Assembly (NCBI GenBank): GCA_016718155.1
Contig: JADKEH010000006.1
Coordinates: 186,001 to 250,000, forward strand
DNA from: Candidatus Rhodoferax randersensis
GTDB taxonomy: Bacteria > Pseudomonadota > Gammaproteobacteria > Burkholderiales > Burkholderiaceae_C
Length of the DNA: 64,000 nt
Reading direction: 5' to 3'
The notes beneath the pieces are model-generated. The model made no database searches and was not told where the DNA came from. It was given only the letters and a program-made list of their open reading frames with translations. This document shows positions 1 through 8,347 of the stretch, in pieces. The first letter of the stretch is position 1, and each line of letters opens with the position of its first letter. A program made the position numbers and the translations under genes.

Positions 1-29
1 AGCAAACACAGCTCAGTGATGGCGCCCCA

Positions 30-1010
30 GTGTGGACGGTTCGACCGGTCGGGCCGGGTGATGCCGTCGCCGTGCAGTCGTTGAGTGAGCCCTGCGCGCT
101 GCCAGCCGTGCAGGCTTTGATCCAGGAATCGCTACAGGCCTTTGCCGGAAACGGCGTACGCACGGCCCGACATGTGTTTGTGTTGTGCGCGGACCAGCAA
201 CCGCGTGGCGTGGCCGCGGTGGTGGATCACCTGGGAATGAACCAGCCACGTTATAGCTTTCGAACCGGCGTGGTGGTACACGCCTCGGCCGAGATGGCGA
301 TGTTCAACGCCTTGCAAACCTTGGCACTGGGCAACGACACCACGGGCGCCACCGAGTTGCTTCTTCCCACACCGCTTTCGGGCCTGTCCGAGCGGGCCCT
401 GGCGCCGCTGATCCAGGCGATGTTGTGGTACGTGGCGGATCTGCCGCAGCGATTCGCACCGCACGTCGTGTGTGAGCTGCCGGGTATCGGCGAGCGTGGC
501 ATCACGGCGCCTTTTTGGCAGGCCCTGGGCCGTCACTTTTATGCCGGCCCTCTGCCCGTGGACCACGACCTGTTCGCGGGCTACGAGCGCAGCGCCGTTG
601 GGCGCTTGATGCCCAAGCACACCTTGTATAGCTCATTCCTGGGCGCCGCGGCACAGGCCTGTGTCGGGCAGGTCTCGCCAACGGCAGTTGAGTTGCGTGA
701 TGCCCTGTTGGTACACGGTCTTCGCTTCTGCCAGCACGTCAACATGTTTGATGCTGGACCGATCCTGGAGGCCGCGCTGGGCGACCTGCGAGGCTTGGGC
801 TCCATGCCAGAGCGCCAGGTCCGTGTCGTCGACCGACTCGACCTTCGCAGCGCCCGGTCTTGTTGTCTGCGGCGATCAGATCGGCCGACGGGCCTGCTTC
901 TGGTGGCCACCGCGCAGCTTGAGGGCGAGACCGTGGCGATCACCGCCGACAGCGCACGGGACTTGGGGGTGGAGTCGGGAGAAGGACTGCGCGTGGTGGT
1001 GTGCCCTTGA
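30..1010 (+). CDS. astA: Arginine N-succinyltransferase (AstA/AruF-AruG family)
   Basis: 326 residues. It would transfer succinate from succinyl-CoA to the alpha-amino group of arginine (or ornithine), the first step of the cytoplasmic AST pathway. The family pattern is visible: an opening TVRPVGPGD, then YSFRTGVVVHAS, LGNDTTGATEL, FWQALGRHFY, LMPKHTLY and NMFDAGPILEA, in the usual order and spacing. Length is close to the usual ~340. The N-terminal third is more divergent than in typical AstA, as in AruF/AruG-type heteromeric enzymes, so a partner subunit may lie just left of the window (inference). The start is a GTG at 30. The frame is open back to the window edge, so an upstream start cannot be excluded. 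It is followed by uptake genes for basic amino acids, which fits arginine use. Confidence 0.85.
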   Translation: MWTVRPVGPGDAVAVQSLSEPCALPAVQALIQESLQAFAGNGVRTARHVFVLCADQQPRGVAAVVDHLGMNQPRYSFRTGVVVHASAEMAMFNALQTLALGNDTTGATELLLPTPLSGLSERALAPLIQAMLWYVADLPQRFAPHVVCELPGIGERGITAPFWQALGRHFYAGPLPVDHDLFAGYERSAVGRLMPKHTLYSSFLGAAAQACVGQVSPTAVELRDALLVHGLRFCQHVNMFDAGPILEAALGDLRGLGSMPERQVRVVDRLDLRSARSCCLRRSDRPTGLLLVATAQLEGETVAITADSARDLGVESGEGLRVVVCP

Positions 1011-1207
1011 CACGCTCGCGCCAGTGATGTGGTCTGGGGATCACACGCCGGGGCTCAATTTCTATCGGACTAGCGACATCCAGTTCCAGCTTTGCGACCA
1101 CTAGGTGGGAACCCTCGATGGGCGCATCGCGAGGCTGCTTATTCTCGACCCAGAGTCGTGTGAAGTGTCGTCTCACACCCTGTGTCAACCCCACCTTGAG
1201 GTCATTC

Positions 1208-3958
1208 ATGAAGATTCAGATCGAGCGCTCAGTTTTTACCCTGCAACCCTGTGCCCGGGCCGCGGCCATCGCCATCAGCGTGTTGGCGGCGCATAGCGTG
1301 CAAGCCCAGGACGCGTCCGCCGGATCCAAGCTGGAACGGGTGGAGATCACCGGGTCGTCCATCAAGCGAATCGATGGCGAGACGGCACTGCCAGTGCAGG
1401 TGATCAAACGCGAGGACATCGACAAGAGCGGCGTCACCACGGCGGCGGAAATCCTCAAGAACATCAGCGCCAACACCGCCCCGTTGAGCGACGGTGCCAG
1501 CATCACCGACGGCACTTCGGGCCAGCGTGGCTTCAACGGCGCGAACCTGCGCGGCATTGGTGTCTCCAGTACCCTGGTGCTGCTCAACGGCCGACGCCTG
1601 GCCAACTTTGCCTCGCCGGGCGACAACGCGGGCGTGGACCTCAACAACATCCCGGCCGGCGCCATCCAGCGCGTGGAGGTGCTCAAAGACGGGGCCTCGG
1701 CGATCTATGGCACCGATGCGATTGGCGGCGTGATCAATTTCATCACCCGCAAGGACTACCGCGGTCTCGATGTAGGCGTCTCGTACGCCGACACGCAGCA
1801 CGGCGGCGCCGGCAAGAAGACCGCCACCGTCAGTGCCGGCGTGGGTGACTTGACGGCCGATCGCTTCAACGTGTTTGGCGTGGTGGACGTGCAGCAACTC
1901 GGTGCACTGCGCTCCACCCAGCGCGATTGGGTGGCCGAGCGGGCGCTGGCATCGACTTTGCCGGCCTTGTTGTCGTCCAACACCTACCCTGCCAACATCG
2001 ACATCTCAACGGCGCAGCGCAAGGCCCTGATCGCAGCAGGTCTGCTGCCAGCGGACGCCACGCGCAACCGCATGAACCCGAGTTCCCCGTCCTGCAACCC
2101 ACCGGCAACCGTGTTCGCGGCGCAGGGTCCGGGGGGGCCATTGGCCTGCAGCTACGACTACATGCAGGATACCGAGATCTATCCCGAGTCCAGCAAGATC
2201 GGATTCGTCGGACGCGCGACGTTTCAGTTATCCGATGAACACCAGCTCTATGCCGAACTGGTACAAAGCACCACCCAGACCGACTACCGTCTTAGCCCGA
2301 ATCCTCAGCGCATCCGCAATCTGCCGGTGGCGGTGCTGCCCGAGAACTACCGCGCCGCGCTGAGCGCCGCCGGCCTGCCCACCACCTTCAGCGGCATTCG
2401 CTGGCGCATGACCGAGGCGGGCAACCGCACCAATGAAGTCACCAGCGACGCGCAGCGCCTGGTACTGGGAGCAAGTGGTACGCTGGCCGGCTGGGATTAT
2501 GACGCGGCGCTGAGCCGGGCCGAGAACCGTGCGGTGGACAAGTATGTCGACGGCTATACCCTGTTCGACAAGATCGACGCTGGCGTGCGCAATGGCACCA
2601 TCAACCCCTTTGGCCCGAGCACGCAGGCCGGGCTTGACTACATCAACGCGGCCAAGGTCAATGACGAGGCGCGCAAGTCCAGGGGTGTGACGTCGGGCTT
2701 TGACATCAAGGCCTCGCGCGCCCTGGCCAAGCTCGACGGCGGCGAGCTGGCCTTGGCGGTTGGCCTGGAGTCGCGTCGCGAGACCACCAGCTTCACCCCT
2801 TCGGCGCTGCTGGTCTCCAACAATATCGCGGGTGACCGTGACCCCTCGGGTTTGGCCACCGATCTCGCCGCGACCAGCGACAGCCGCACCGTGCTGGGAG
2901 TGTTCGGCGAGATCAATGCGCCCTTGTCGAAGGAACTTGAGTTGCAGTTTGCCTTGCGGCACGACCGCTACAGCGAAGTTGGCAATACCACCAACCCGAA
3001 GATCGGCGTACGCTGGCAGCCAAGCAAAGCGCTGCTGGTGCGCGGCTCTGCCGGAAGTGGCTTTCGTGCGCCCTCCCTGGCCGACCTGAAGCGACCCACC
3101 ACCTATGGCAGCGCGTCGAGCTTCCTGACCGATCCCCAGTGCGTCAAGGACGGCCTGGACACCATCGATGGCTGCACCGACCAGTGGCCGGTGGAGCGCC
3201 GAAGCAACCCCGACCTGAAGCCCGAGAAGTCGCAACAGTTTTCGCTAGGTGCGGTGTTTGAAGTCAGCAAGACCTGGACCGCCAGCCTGGATTACTGGAA
3301 CATCTCCAAGACTGACGTCATCAGCACGCTGGGTGAGCAGATCATTGTCGACAGCCCCGAGAAGTACAACGGCAAGTACATCACGCGCGATGCTGATGGC
3401 TTCATCACCAACATCCTGCTGCAAAAGGAAAACCAGGGCCGCCTCAAGACCTCGGGCTTTGACCTGGGGGTGGACTGGCGTGGCCAGGCCAGCGCGGCGG
3501 GGCGCTTCAGCGCCAGCCTGAACGGCACGGTGATCCTGAACTACGACCGCCAGTTCGGGCCGCAGGAGGCCTACCGCAGCAACCTGGGCGTGTTCCTGAA
3601 TGACCAGGTGGTGCAGAAGTGGCGCCACCGCCTGTCCTTCGGCTGGGATCAGGGTCCCTTTGGCGTGACGCTGGCCAACAGTTACTCGTCTGGCTACACC
3701 GACCAGAACACCACCTACGATCCGTCGTCCGACAAAGTCTTGCCTTCGCGCAAGGTGGCGGCCTACTCGTTGTGGGATTTGACCGGAAGTTGGAGCGTGA
3801 ACAAGCAGCTCAAGCTGCGCGCCGGCATCCTGAACTTGCTGGACACCGCGCCACCGTTCTCCAACCAGGCCTACTACTTCCTGGCTGGCTACGACCCGAC
3901 CTACACCGACCCACGCGGGCGCAGCTTCTACGCCAGCGCCACCTACTCGTTCAAGTAA
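1208..3958 (+). CDS. TonB-dependent outer-membrane receptor
   Basis: 916 residues. It is an outer-membrane active transporter energised by TonB-ExbB-ExbD. A signal peptide covers about residues 1-34 and ends in HSVQAQD. It is followed by LERVEITGS (TonB-box region) and a plug domain with TLVLLNGRRL, IQRVEVLKDGASAIYG and IGGVINFITR. The remaining ~700 residues are a beta-barrel with GSGFRAPSLADL and NPDLKPEKSQQ, ending in YATYSFK-like aromatic alternation (SATYSFK). The ATG at 1208 is chosen over an in-frame ATG at 1118 because it begins the signal peptide. The substrate cannot be read from sequence. Its place between an arginine succinyltransferase and a basic amino-acid ABC system suggests an arginine-rich peptide, a conjugate or a related compound. 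Confidence 0.93.
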   Translation: MKIQIERSVFTLQPCARAAAIAISVLAAHSVQAQDASAGSKLERVEITGSSIKRIDGETALPVQVIKREDIDKSGVTTAAEILKNISANTAPLSDGASITDGTSGQRGFNGANLRGIGVSSTLVLLNGRRLANFASPGDNAGVDLNNIPAGAIQRVEVLKDGASAIYGTDAIGGVINFITRKDYRGLDVGVSYADTQHGGAGKKTATVSAGVGDLTADRFNVFGVVDVQQLGALRSTQRDWVAERALASTLPALLSSNTYPANIDISTAQRKALIAAGLLPADATRNRMNPSSPSCNPPATVFAAQGPGGPLACSYDYMQDTEIYPESSKIGFVGRATFQLSDEHQLYAELVQSTTQTDYRLSPNPQRIRNLPVAVLPENYRAALSAAGLPTTFSGIRWRMTEAGNRTNEVTSDAQRLVLGASGTLAGWDYDAALSRAENRAVDKYVDGYTLFDKIDAGVRNGTINPFGPSTQAGLDYINAAKVNDEARKSRGVTSGFDIKASRALAKLDGGELALAVGLESRRETTSFTPSALLVSNNIAGDRDPSGLATDLAATSDSRTVLGVFGEINAPLSKELELQFALRHDRYSEVGNTTNPKIGVRWQPSKALLVRGSAGSGFRAPSLADLKRPTTYGSASSFLTDPQCVKDGLDTIDGCTDQWPVERRSNPDLKPEKSQQFSLGAVFEVSKTWTASLDYWNISKTDVISTLGEQIIVDSPEKYNGKYITRDADGFITNILLQKENQGRLKTSGFDLGVDWRGQASAAGRFSASLNGTVILNYDRQFGPQEAYRSNLGVFLNDQVVQKWRHRLSFGWDQGPFGVTLANSYSSGYTDQNTTYDPSSDKVLPSRKVAAYSLWDLTGSWSVNKQLKLRAGILNLLDTAPPFSNQAYYFLAGYDPTYTDPRGRSFYASATYSFK

Positions 3959-3964
3959 TCCTGT

Positions 3965-3987
3965 GCGGGGCGGATGCCACGCCCCGC
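3965..3987 (+). terminator. Hairpin between receptor and binding-protein genes
   Basis: Arms GCGGGGCG (3965-3972) and CGCCCCGC (3980-3987) are perfectly complementary across a 7-nt loop. No T-run follows, so this is more likely an mRNA-processing or stability hairpin than a strong intrinsic terminator. Confidence 0.4.
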
Positions 3988-4010
3988 GGTCAACCCAGTT
4001 TGGAGTTCTC

Positions 4011-4805
4011 ATGCGTTACACCCTTCGTCACGTCGTCCTTGTGCTGCTGACCGCCACGCTCGCCTCGGCCGCGCTGGCCCAGGCCCCCAATTGGAGCAAG
4101 ATCCGTATTGGCGTGGAGGGCAGCTATCCGCCCTTCTCGCAGATCAGCCCGGACGGCAAGTTGTCGGGATTCGACATCGACATCGCCAAGGCGATCTGTG
4201 CCCAGATCAAGGCCGAGTGCAGCTTCGTCAGCCAGGAGTTCGATGGCATGATGCCCGCGCTCAACGCCAAGAAGTTCGACATGATCGTCGCCTCCATGTC
4301 GATCACGCCGGAGCGTCGCAAGGCGGCGGATTTCAGCGACTCGTACTACGACATTCCGTCGCGCTGGGTCGCCAAGGCCGGGGCATTCAATTTCACCGAC
4401 GCGACGGCCGCGGCGCTCAAGGGCAAGAAGATCATCGTCACCCGCAATACGCCACGCGCGGCCTACGCGCAGGCGAACTTCAAGGACAGCGAGGTGTTGC
4501 TGGTGGCCAAGGAGGCCGATGTCACCATGGAACTGGCGGCGGGTCGCGGCGACATTGCGTTCGTGTCCTCGCTGGCCGCCAGTGCGGCCTTCCTGAAGTC
4601 GCCTGAGGGCAAGGGCTACGCACAGGTGGGCAAGTCGATCAGCCTGGGCGGGGCCAAAGACGGTGGTGGCGTCGGCATCGCCATGCGCAAGGGCGAAGAC
4701 AGCTTGCGGACCAAGGTCAACGACGCACTCAAGGCCATCAAGGCCAACGGCACCTACAAGAAGATCAATGCCACCTACTTTGACTTCGATATCAGCGGCG
4801 ATTGA
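4011..4805 (+). CDS. Polar amino-acid ABC transporter, periplasmic binding protein (LAO/ArgT type)
   Basis: 264 residues, the usual size for the family. A signal peptide covers about residues 1-23 (cleavage near ALAQA). The SBP_bac_3 fold is clear: IRIGVEGSYPPFSQ, GFDIDIAKAICAQI, QEFDGMMPALNAKKFD, ASMSITPERRKAADFS and AMRKGEDSL. The pair of Asp residues in GFDIDIAKA and the Arg in ITPERR are conserved ligand or hinge positions in lysine/arginine/ornithine-binding proteins. The ATG at 4011 is preceded by TGGAG. An in-frame start at 3963 was rejected because it adds a non-signal extension. It should deliver ligand to the two permeases that follow and the ATPase at 7436. Confidence 0.9.
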   Translation: MRYTLRHVVLVLLTATLASAALAQAPNWSKIRIGVEGSYPPFSQISPDGKLSGFDIDIAKAICAQIKAECSFVSQEFDGMMPALNAKKFDMIVASMSITPERRKAADFSDSYYDIPSRWVAKAGAFNFTDATAAALKGKKIIVTRNTPRAAYAQANFKDSEVLLVAKEADVTMELAAGRGDIAFVSSLAASAAFLKSPEGKGYAQVGKSISLGGAKDGGGVGIAMRKGEDSLRTKVNDALKAIKANGTYKKINATYFDFDISGD

Positions 4806-4816
4806 TTCTCCAGGTT

Positions 4817-4859
4817 GCGGTCATCGTCAGGGTTGGCCCCTGCGGTGACCGCGTTTTTT
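4817..4859 (+). terminator. Intra-operon intrinsic terminator/attenuator
   Basis: Arms GCGGTCA (4817-4823) and TGACCGC (4846-4852) are followed by a run of six T (4854-4859). It lies in the 78-bp gap between the binding-protein gene and the first permease. Such a site usually lets the binding protein be made in excess over the membrane components; that role is inferred. Confidence 0.7.
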
Positions 4860-4883
4860 GAACCTTCACGGTCCGTCTGAACT

Positions 4884-5570
4884 GTGCTCTACGGCTATCT
4901 TCCTGCCATTCTCGAAGGCCTATGGCTGACGCTACGTGTGTCGGCAATCTCGTTGGCCATTGCGTGTGTGTTTGGTCTGCTCGGCGCGGTGGCCAAGCTC
5001 TCTGCCTCGCGTGTGGCGCAATCGCTGGCCGCGGTCTACACCACGGTGATCCGGGGCTTGCCAGAACTGGTGCTGATGTTGCTGATCTTTTATGGCGGGC
5101 AGATCGCCATCAACAAGCTGACCGACGCCTGGGGTTGGGAGTACATCGACATCCCGCCCTTCCTCGCCGGCGTGCTGACCATTGGCTTCATCTTTGGTGC
5201 CTACATGACCGAGACCTTTCGCGGCGCCATATTGGCCGTGCCGCGCGGCCAGTCGGAAGCGGCGCAGGCCTTTGCCATGTCGCGCCTGGCGGTGCTGCGG
5301 CGCATCGTGTTGCCGCAAATGGTGCGCCATGCCATCCCCGGCTTTGCCAACAACTGGCTGATCATGATCAAGGCCTCGGCGCTGGTGTCCCTGATCGGGC
5401 TCGATGACATGATGCACCGGGCCGGCTTGGCGGCGTCCTCCACACGCTCGCCGTTTACCTTCTACGTGGCCATTGCCCTGATCTACCTGGCTCTCACCAG
5501 TGTCTCGATCTTCTTGTTGTCGCGGCTCGAAGCGCGCTACAGCCTGGGTGTGAAGAAGGTGCAGTTCTGA
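4884..5570 (+). CDS. Polar amino-acid ABC transporter permease (HisQ type)
   Basis: 228 residues, an inner-membrane permease of the HisQ/ArtQ class. It has about five hydrophobic helices. The cytoplasmic EAA loop, which contacts the ATPase, reads EAAQAFAMS...RIVLPQ at about residues 129-150, followed by the typical PGFANNWLIMIKASALVSLIG. The start is a GTG at 4884, downstream of the attenuator-like hairpin. Its stop overlaps the start of the next permease (TGATG at 5568-5572), so the two are translationally coupled. It should form a heterodimer with that protein. Confidence 0.88.
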   Translation: MLYGYLPAILEGLWLTLRVSAISLAIACVFGLLGAVAKLSASRVAQSLAAVYTTVIRGLPELVLMLLIFYGGQIAINKLTDAWGWEYIDIPPFLAGVLTIGFIFGAYMTETFRGAILAVPRGQSEAAQAFAMSRLAVLRRIVLPQMVRHAIPGFANNWLIMIKASALVSLIGLDDMMHRAGLAASSTRSPFTFYVAIALIYLALTSVSIFLLSRLEARYSLGVKKVQF

Positions 5571-6280
5571 TGCTCGACTGGAACATCATCATCGAGAGCC
5601 TGCCCCAGTATGGCGCAGGCATCCGGACCACGCTGGTGCTGCTGGGCATCAGCCTGCTCGGTTCTTTCGTCCTGTCGGTGCCGCTGGCGATTGCGCGGGT
5701 CTCGGCTCGTCCCTGGGTGGCCAAGCCGGTCTGGCTCTACACCTATGTACTGCGCGGCACGCCCTTGCTGGTTCAACTTTTCATTCTGTACCACGGCCTG
5801 GCGCAGTTCGAAGCGGTTCGGCAAAGCGCCGCCTGGGTGCTGCTGCAAAACGCCTGGTTCTGCGCCTGGCTGGCCTTCACGCTCAATTCGTGTGCCTACA
5901 CGACCGAGATCTTTGCCGGTGCCTTGCGGGCCACACCCGCAGGTGAGGTGGAGGCAGCCCGAAGCTTTGGCATGTGCGGCTTCTGGCTGTGGGCGCGGAT
6001 CCTGCTGCCCAGCGCCTTGCGCCGCGCCCTGCCGCAGTACAGCAATGAAGTGGTCGGCCTGATGCATGCCACCGCGATTGCCAGCACGGTCACGCTGGTC
6101 GACATCACCCGCGTGGCCCGCGATGTGTACGCCAACCACCTGGTCATCACGGAATCGTTCGGCGTCGCGGCCGCGATCTACTTTGTGTTGACTTTCTCGC
6201 TCGCTGGCGCTTTCAAGCTCTTGGAGCGCCGCTTCCTTGGCCACCTGCGACCGCAAGTCCAGTTGCCGGTCTCCCATTGA
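5570..6280 (+). CDS. Polar amino-acid ABC transporter permease (HisM type)
   Basis: 236 residues, partner of the preceding permease. It has several transmembrane segments, YVLRGTPLLVQLFILYHG near residue 60, an EAA loop (EVEAARSFGMCGFWLWARI) and YSNEVVGLMHATAIASTVTL. These are the HisM/ArtM hallmarks, including the conserved RGTPLL-Q stretch. The ATG at 5570 overlaps the upstream stop. The next gene starts 6 bp downstream, so one transcript is likely. Confidence 0.88.
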   Translation: MLDWNIIIESLPQYGAGIRTTLVLLGISLLGSFVLSVPLAIARVSARPWVAKPVWLYTYVLRGTPLLVQLFILYHGLAQFEAVRQSAAWVLLQNAWFCAWLAFTLNSCAYTTEIFAGALRATPAGEVEAARSFGMCGFWLWARILLPSALRRALPQYSNEVVGLMHATAIASTVTLVDITRVARDVYANHLVITESFGVAAAIYFVLTFSLAGAFKLLERRFLGHLRPQVQLPVSH

Positions 6281-6286
6281 AACCTC

Positions 6287-7402
6287 ATGTACGTCGAAAC
6301 CCTTCCGATTCTCTCCACCACGCCCGGTTGTCAGTACGCCATCGAGGTGTGCCGCTTTGGCGCAAGCGGTGTTGGCCCCAAGGCCTACATTCAGGCTGCC
6401 ATGCATGCCGACGAGGTGCCCGCGATTCTGGTGGCGCAGCAGTTGCGCCAGGGCCTGCTTGAGCTTGAGCAGCAGGGCCAGCTGGTGGGCGAGGTGGTGC
6501 TGGTGCCGTATGCCAACCCGATTGGCCTGGCGCAGCACGTGCTGGGCCAGCATCATGGGCGTTTTGACCTGCGCGATGGCGCCAACTTCAACCGCGGTTA
6601 CGCTGAGCTGGGTGCACGACTGGCTGAGCACTTGCGTGCCAGCCTGACGCAGGACACCCGGCACAACACCCAAATACTTCGCCGGGCGTTGCGCGACCAG
6701 GCCGGCAAACTGGAATTCGGCACGCCAACGCAGCACCTCAAGGTCAGCCTGCTGCAACTGGCGATCGATGCCGACATCGTGCTGGACCTGCATTGCGACG
6801 CCGAAGCGCAGATGCACGTGTACGCCCTGAGCCCGCAACGCGAGACCGCCTGCGAGCTCGGCGCGCTGCTGGGGGCGACGGCGGTGCTGCTGGCGACGGA
6901 GTCCGGCGACTCGCCTTTTGACGAGGCCTGCTCGCGCCCGTGGCTGCAGTTGCAGCAGCGCTTCACCGGCTTTCCCATCGAGCTGGCCTGCTTCGGCGCG
7001 ACCATCGAGTTGCGCGGCGAGGCCGACACCGACCATCACTTGGCGGCGCGCGATGCGCAGGCCATCCTGGGCTTCCTGCGCCGCCGGGGGGTGCTGGCGG
7101 GCGAGCTGCCGACGCTGCCCGCCGCCCTGTGCGAGCCCACGCCGCTGGCGGGCTCCGAGCCCATCACTGCGCCGAGTGCCGGTGTGGTGGTGTTTCGCTG
7201 TGTCGTGGGCCAGCGCGTGAGCGCCGGCGACCCAATTGCCGATCTGGTCGATGCCAGCACGGGAGGCATCACGACGCTGTGCTGCCAGTCCGACGGTGTC
7301 GTGTACGCCCGCTGTGGCTCGCGCTGGGCGCATCCGGGCAAGCGCCTGGCAAAAATCGCCGGCACCTCGCTGGCCCGCACGGGCAAACTGCTCAGCCCTT
7401 GA
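6287..7402 (+). CDS. Succinylglutamate desuccinylase/aspartoacylase family zinc hydrolase
   Basis: 371 residues, of the M14-like AstE/AspA superfamily, which removes acyl groups from N-acylated amino acids. Zinc-ligand motifs are visible: AAMHADEVPA (His and Glu, about residues 41-45) and DLHCDAEAQMHVY with the second His near 167. In between comes VPYANPIGLAQHVLG with GRFDL and GANFNRGY, typical of the larger non-AstE members. The C-terminal ~80 residues (SAGVVVFRCVVGQRVSAGD...) look like the small beta domain of this subfamily. With the N-succinyltransferase at the left edge, it could release succinate from a succinylated product. The exact substrate is not assigned, and it could instead deacylate the imported compound. 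Confidence 0.82.
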   Translation: MYVETLPILSTTPGCQYAIEVCRFGASGVGPKAYIQAAMHADEVPAILVAQQLRQGLLELEQQGQLVGEVVLVPYANPIGLAQHVLGQHHGRFDLRDGANFNRGYAELGARLAEHLRASLTQDTRHNTQILRRALRDQAGKLEFGTPTQHLKVSLLQLAIDADIVLDLHCDAEAQMHVYALSPQRETACELGALLGATAVLLATESGDSPFDEACSRPWLQLQQRFTGFPIELACFGATIELRGEADTDHHLAARDAQAILGFLRRRGVLAGELPTLPAALCEPTPLAGSEPITAPSAGVVVFRCVVGQRVSAGDPIADLVDASTGGITTLCCQSDGVVYARCGSRWAHPGKRLAKIAGTSLARTGKLLSP

Positions 7403-7435
7403 GGCGCTAGTATTCAAGAACTCCATCGCTTCGTC

Positions 7436-8209
7436 ATGACCACATCCATCCAACTTCAGGCCGACAACATTCACAAGCGTTTTGGCAGCAACGAAGTGCT
7501 CAAGGGCGTCAGCGTCACGGCACACAAGGGCGACGTGATCGCGATGATCGGCTCCAGCGGCTCCGGCAAGAGCACCTTCCTGCGCTGCCTCAATCTGCTG
7601 GAGCAGCCCAATGCCGGGCGCATCGTGCTGGGTGGCGAAGAACTGGCGCTGGTGGCCGACAAGAGCGGCACCCTGCAAGCCCGAAGTGCCGAGCAGCTCA
7701 AGCTGCTGCGCAGCCAGGTGGCGATGGTGTTCCAGCATTTCAATTTGTGGGCGCACATGACCGCGCTGGAGAATGTGATCGAGGCGCCGGTGCACGTGCT
7801 CAAGCTGAGCAAGGCCCAAGCGCTGGAGCGGGCGCAGGCCTACCTACAGCGTGTCGGCGTCTACCATCGCAAGGACGCCTATCCGGCGCACCTTTCTGGT
7901 GGTGAACAACAACGCGTGGCGATTGCCCGCGCGCTGGCGATGGAGCCCAAGGTGATGTTGTTTGATGAGCCCACCTCGGCACTTGACCCCGAACTGGTGG
8001 GCGAGGTACTCAAGGTGATGCGCTCGGTGGCGGAAGAAGGCCGCACCATGATCGTGGTCACCCACGAGATGGGCTTTGCGCGTGAGGTCAGCAAGCAGGT
8101 GGTGTTTCTGCACCAGGGTCAGATCGAAGAGCAGGGTGAGCCGACCGAGGTGTTGCAGCGCCCGCGCAGCGAGCGCCTGCGGGCGTTTCTGTCGAGTAGC
8201 CTGAAGTAG
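7436..8209 (+). CDS. Polar amino-acid ABC transporter ATP-binding protein (HisP type)
   Basis: 257 residues, the cytoplasmic ATPase for the transporter encoded just upstream. It has Walker A GSSGSGKST (about residues 38-46), Q-loop VFQHFNLWAHMT, signature LSGGEQQR, Walker B VMLFDEPTSALDPE and the switch His in VVTHEMGF. The insertion between beta-strands (ALVADKSGTLQ) and the length are typical of HisP rather than GlnQ. The gene is separated from its permeases by the hydrolase gene, so the hydrolase lies within the transport operon. It is followed by two copies of a REP-like repeat that probably mark the operon end. Confidence 0.92.
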   Translation: MTTSIQLQADNIHKRFGSNEVLKGVSVTAHKGDVIAMIGSSGSGKSTFLRCLNLLEQPNAGRIVLGGEELALVADKSGTLQARSAEQLKLLRSQVAMVFQHFNLWAHMTALENVIEAPVHVLKLSKAQALERAQAYLQRVGVYHRKDAYPAHLSGGEQQRVAIARALAMEPKVMLFDEPTSALDPELVGEVLKVMRSVAEEGRTMIVVTHEMGFAREVSKQVVFLHQGQIEEQGEPTEVLQRPRSERLRAFLSSSLK

Positions 8210-8220
8210 CGCACTGGCCA

Positions 8221-8260
8221 GTTGAGGACAGAGCGTCGCTCCGGTCTGTCCCGCAAGGTG
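8221..8260 (+). repeat. REP-like hairpin element, copy A
   Basis: A stem-forming unit with ends GGACAGA (from 8226) and TCTGTCC (to about 8252), flanked by GTTGA on the left and CGCAAGG on the right. It is one of six related copies in this window, lying in the gap after the HisP-type gene. Confidence 0.75.
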
Positions 8261-8280
8261 AACAGCCGACTTCCGACGAT

Positions 8281-8333
8281 CAGTTGAGGACAGAGCTGGC
8301 CCACTGCGTGTGGCTGCGGTCTGTCCCGCAAGC
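8281..8333 (+). repeat. REP-like hairpin element, copy B
   Basis: Same orientation as copy A and 62 bp downstream. It has the same left flank CAGTTGA, then GGACAGAGC, and ends CTGTCCCGCAAG. The interior (CACTGCGTGTGGCTGCGG) differs from A but nearly matches copy C at 26881, defining a subfamily. Confidence 0.75.
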
Positions 8334-8347
8334 GCCTAGAATTCGCC

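Noticed and set aside
661..1296. Small plus-strand open frames overlapping and following astA
   Set aside because: No family pattern. They overlap astA out of frame or lie in its 3' gap, and nothing else was seen in 1011-1207.
5537..7819. 760-codon open frame on the minus strand across the permease, hydrolase and ATPase genes
   Set aside because: It is antisense to four genes with clear family motifs. Its composition is that of a high-GC shadow frame and it shows no recognisable domain.
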